17,222 bases of DNA from Bacteroidales bacterium (GTDB lineage Bacteria > Bacteroidota > Bacteroidia > Bacteroidales > P3): NCBI GenBank assembly GCA_031286005.1, contig JAITVC010000043.1, positions 1-17,222 on the forward strand, given 5' to 3'. Below are positions 14,407 to 17,222 of this stretch, one piece after another; the stretch's first letter is position 1, and the number at the start of each line of letters is the position of its first letter. Below the pieces are notes generated by a model. That model did not search any database and was not told the DNA's origin. It saw only the letters and a program-made list of their open reading frames with translations. The position numbers were made by a program, and so were the translations under genes.

Positions 14407-17222
14407 CTAATGCGCCGCCAACCAGTTCTCGCCCGTGGAGGCTTCGGCGATGACAGGGACTTTTAGGGTGAGGGCGTTTTGCATTTCGGAAACGACGAGC
14501 GACTGCACGGTATCGAGTTCAGTTTTGAGGACATCGAATACCAACTCGTCGTGTACTTGCAAAATCATTTTGGATTGCAGATTTTGGTCTTTGAAACGTT
14601 TGGCGATATTTACCATCGCAATTTTAATCATATCGGCCGAGCTGCCTTGAATGGGGGCGTTGATGGCATTGCGTTCGGCAAAGCTGCGTACCGCCCCATT
14701 GCTATTAGTGAGTTGAGGCAGGTAGCGGCGGCGTCCGCAAAGCGTTTCGGCGTAGCCTTTGGTTTTGGCAAGGGCGATGGCATCCTGCATGTAGGCAGCG
14801 ATTTTGGGATATTGCTCAAAATATTGTTTGATGATGTTAGACGCTTGCATGCGGGTGATACCCAATTGTTCGGCCAGTCCAAAGGCGCTCATGCCGTAGA
14901 CAATTCCGAAGTTGATACTCTTGGCCGAACGGCGCATCTCTTTATCAACAGAACTGATAGGCACGCCGTAAATCTTGGCTGCGGTGGCGGTGTGAATGTC
15001 GTGTCCTTCCGCAAAATCGGCAATCATACTTTCGTCGCCGCTGATGGAAGCGATGATGCGCAATTCTATTTGCGAATAATCTGCCGCCAGCAGAACATGG
15101 TGTTCATCACGTGGAATAAAGGCTTTGCGGATTTCCCGTCCCAACTCGGTGCGGATGGGAATGTTCTGCAAGTTAGGATTACTTGAACTTAACCTACCTG
15201 TGGCGGTTACGGCCTGATTATAGGAGGTGTGCACACGGCCTGTTCGAGGATTAACGAGCATCGGCAACGCATCCACATAGGTGGATTTGAGTTTGGCAAG
15301 GGTGCGATAAGTCAGTACCTGTTCCACGATGGGATGGCGGAATTTCAGTTTCTGCAACACTTCTTCGCCGGTTTGATATTGTTTGGATACACCCGTTCGT
15401 TTGGCTTTGGCATCAATTTGCAAGATTTCAAACAGCACTTCGCCGAGTTGTTTGGGCGATGCGATGTTGAATTGCATGCCGGCCAACTGGTAAATGGCTT
15501 CTTCCGTTTTGCGGATTTCAGTCGTTAGTTCTTGCGAGAAATTGGCCAGCATCTTGGTGTCGATGTTCACGCCTTCCTGTTCCATTTCGGCCAATACGGG
15601 AATTAGAGGAAACTCAATCTTATCCAATAATTGCAATGTGGGCGATTGTGTACCCTCATCCAAACGCTGTATTTTGTCCTCTAATACGGCTTTGAGGCGA
15701 TAGGTTATATCTGCATCTTCGCAGGCATACTCCACCAGCCATTCGAGAGGCACATCACGCATAGATTTTTGATTGGCGCCTTTCTTCCCGATGAGCGTTT
15801 CTATGGGGAGCATATTGTGGTTGAGATAGGCGTTGGCCATATCATCGAGGTTCGACCGGCGTTCGGGCTCAAGCACGTAGTGTGTAATCATGGTATCAAA
15901 GAACGGCCCGCAGACTTTGATGCCATACCGATTAAGCACGTTGATGTCGTATTTCAAGTTCTGTCCGATTTTAAGCACCACAGGGTTTTCAAAAATCGGT
16001 TTCAAGAGGTCTAATTGCTGCTTGGTTTCATTGAAATCATCGGGACACCGCCAAAACTGCGCTTTGCCGTCTTCGGAGCAAAATGCAATACCTACCAAAT
16101 CTGCATCCAACGTATCAAGACCTGTGGTTTCCGTATCGAAACAAAAAGCGGATTGTTGCGATAAGTGCGTAGCAAATTCGGATAAGTCGGTAATTTGTGT
16201 ATAATTGGGATTAAACTGATGACTTGTGAAATTCTGCCCAATATTGTCATTCGTAATTTGTAATTCGTAATTCGTAATTCCCTCCGGATAAGGATTGAAC
16301 AAATCAAACACCTGATTGGCGGGACTTGGTGATGTGGGTTTATCTGCTGCCTTTGCTGTTTGCACAGGAAGTTCAGCTGTTTTCGCTGTACCGGAGTTTA
16401 GCCAAGTCTGAATACGTTTGGCAAATGTTCTAAATTCTAATTCGTTTAAGAGAGCCATGAGTTCGGCGGTCTTGGGTGGCTTCACAGCCAATTGTTCAGC
16501 ATCAAAGGCAATCGGCACATGAATATCTATGGTGGCCAACATGCGGGATTGAAGGCACAAATCCCTACCGGCTTCAACCACTTCTCGCAGTCTTGCTTTT
16601 TCAATTTGGGCGGTATTCGCCAGCAGATTATCAATATTGTCGAATTGCTCTAAAAGTTTCTTGGCGGTTACTTCACCCACACCCGGAATACCCGGAAAGT
16701 TATCGGCGCTATCGCCCATCAACCCCAACAGGTCTATAACTTGTTCGGGACGGCTGATGCTGTGCCGTTCGCACACTTCTTTCACGCCTAAAACCTGTGC
16801 CGGTTGTCCGAATTTGGCAGGTTTATAGATAAAGATATGGTCGGAAACCAATTGTCCGAAATCTTTATCGGGGGTCATCATGTAGGTTTCAAAACCTTGC
16901 CGTTCACCCTCTTTGGCCAATGTGCCAATTACGTCGTCGGCCTCGTAACCATCCACATACAAAATAGGAATATCAAAGGCCTCTATCAATTGCTTAATAT
17001 AAGGAATAGATTCGCTCAACTCATCGGGCATGGCTTCGCGGTTGGCTTTGTAGTCTTGAAATTCGATATGTCGTGCTGTGGGTGCCTGCGTATCAAAGCA
17101 CACACCAATATGCGTAGGTTTCTCACTTTGCAGCACATCCCAAAGGGTATTCACAAACCCAAGAATAGCCGATGTGTTCAGCCCCTTAGAATTGATTCGA
17201 GGATTTTTATTTAAAGCATAAT
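14407..17222 (-). CDS. polA: DNA polymerase I (5' end outside window)
   Basis: DNA polymerase I, used in Okazaki fragment processing and repair. The frame is open to the right edge: the residues before the GTG at 17154 (KNPRINSKGLNTSAILGF) are the normal polA start region, so only about 10-20 residues are missing and the GTG is not the start. Order on the minus strand: 5' nuclease (DGYEADDVIG, TPDKDFGQLV, GDSADNFPGIPGVG), a low-complexity linker, the 3'-5' exonuclease with intact motifs (FDTETTGLD near 16115-16145, QNLKYD near 15950, YACEDADI near 15710-15731), and the polymerase domain with motif A (AADYSQIELRI), motif B (RRSAKSINFGIVYG) and motif C (QVHDELVFD). All key residues are present, so proofreading should be active. 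A heptamer repeat encodes part of the linker. The TAG stop touches the 42-bp repeat array. Confidence 0.97.
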   Translation of the reverse strand, partial: YALNKNPRINSKGLNTSAILGFVNTLWDVLQSEKPTHIGVCFDTQAPTARHIEFQDYKANREAMPDELSESIPYIKQLIEAFDIPILYVDGYEADDVIGTLAKEGERQGFETYMMTPDKDFGQLVSDHIFIYKPAKFGQPAQVLGVKEVCERHSISRPEQVIDLLGLMGDSADNFPGIPGVGEVTAKKLLEQFDNIDNLLANTAQIEKARLREVVEAGRDLCLQSRMLATIDIHVPIAFDAEQLAVKPPKTAELMALLNELEFRTFAKRIQTWLNSGTAKTAELPVQTAKAADKPTSPSPANQVFDLFNPYPEGITNYELQITNDNIGQNFTSHQFNPNYTQITDLSEFATHLSQQSAFCFDTETTGLDTLDADLVGIAFCSEDGKAQFWRCPDDFNETKQQLDLLKPIFENPVVLKIGQNLKYDINVLNRYGIKVCGPFFDTMITHYVLEPERRSNLDDMANAYLNHNMLPIETLIGKKGANQKSMRDVPLEWLVEYACEDADITYRLKAVLEDKIQRLDEGTQSPTLQLLDKIEFPLIPVLAEMEQEGVNIDTKMLANFSQELTTEIRKTEEAIYQLAGMQFNIASPKQLGEVLFEILQIDAKAKRTGVSKQYQTGEEVLQKLKFRHPIVEQVLTYRTLAKLKSTYVDALPMLVNPRTGRVHTSYNQAVTATGRLSSSNPNLQNIPIRTELGREIRKAFIPRDEHHVLLAADYSQIELRIIASISGDESMIADFAEGHDIHTATAAKIYGVPISSVDKEMRRSAKSINFGIVYGMSAFGLAEQLGITRMQASNIIKQYFEQYPKIAAYMQDAIALAKTKGYAETLCGRRRYLPQLTNSNGAVRSFAERNAINAPIQGSSADMIKIAMVNIAKRFKDQNLQSKMILQVHDELVFDVLKTELDTVQSLVVSEMQNALTLKVPVIAEASTGENWLAAH
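16246..16280. repeat. Five tandem 7-bp repeats inside polA
   Basis: The plus strand reads GTCATTC, GTAATTT, then three copies of GTAATTC, in exact 7-bp steps. On the polA strand these encode about ITNYELQITN in the linker between the 5' nuclease and the proofreading domain. The segment is more A/T-rich and simpler than the surrounding polA sequence. Confidence 0.8.

Noticed and set aside
14479..15186. Plus-strand open frame of 235 codons
   Set aside because: It is antisense to the conserved polymerase motifs of polA.

Overview
The window looks like a Bacteroidetes chromosome, most likely an anaerobic Bacteroidales-type organism. Four things point there: a type IX secretion (T9SS) cargo gene with a gliding-motility C-terminal domain followed by a PorP/SprF gene, a Bacteroidetes -7 promoter box (TATCTTTG), AT-rich leaders without Shine-Dalgarno sites, and FISUMP modules. 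The phylum call is firm; anything finer is inference. Both edges cut genes: the first gene is open to the left edge and polA is open to the right edge.

Left part (1-7607, all + strand): a bacteriocin/RiPP-type export locus. In order it holds the end of a C39-like/VKOR/thioredoxin fusion, a 68-residue double-glycine precursor with a six-cysteine core, a strong intrinsic terminator, a secreted TlpA-type thioredoxin protein, a C39 peptidase-containing ABC exporter (PCAT), its HlyD-type membrane fusion partner, and a protein of unknown N-terminal domain ending in an excisionase/MerR-like helix-turn-helix. The parts suggest that the peptide is cut after Gly-Gly by the exporter, moved out through PCAT-HlyD and an outer-membrane channel not encoded here, and oxidised to disulfides by the VKOR-Trx fusion, with TlpA as a possible isomerase or reductase. 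No radical-SAM or lanthipeptide-type modifying enzyme is visible.

Middle part (7608-14205, + strand): an AT-rich inverted repeat and a promoter lead into a cell-surface cluster. It holds a type B T9SS cargo protein (beta-helix remnant, Ig-like and SprB-like domains, gliding-motility C-terminal domain), a PorP/SprF outer-membrane protein starting one base later, and a 1362-residue secreted protein with a beta-helix start, Ig-like segments, one shortened and four full FISUMP (C-type-lectin-like) modules, and no recognisable sorting domain.

Right part (14206-17222): the surface gene and polA converge on a 183-bp array of 42-bp units made of two nested palindromes. PolA (- strand) has all three domains, including an intact proofreading exonuclease.

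A theme across the window is the number of short palindromic or tandem repeats sitting in linkers, gene junctions and even inside coding regions (6670, 7388, 7606, 10082, 14224, 16246). They explain some odd N-termini and linker peptides.
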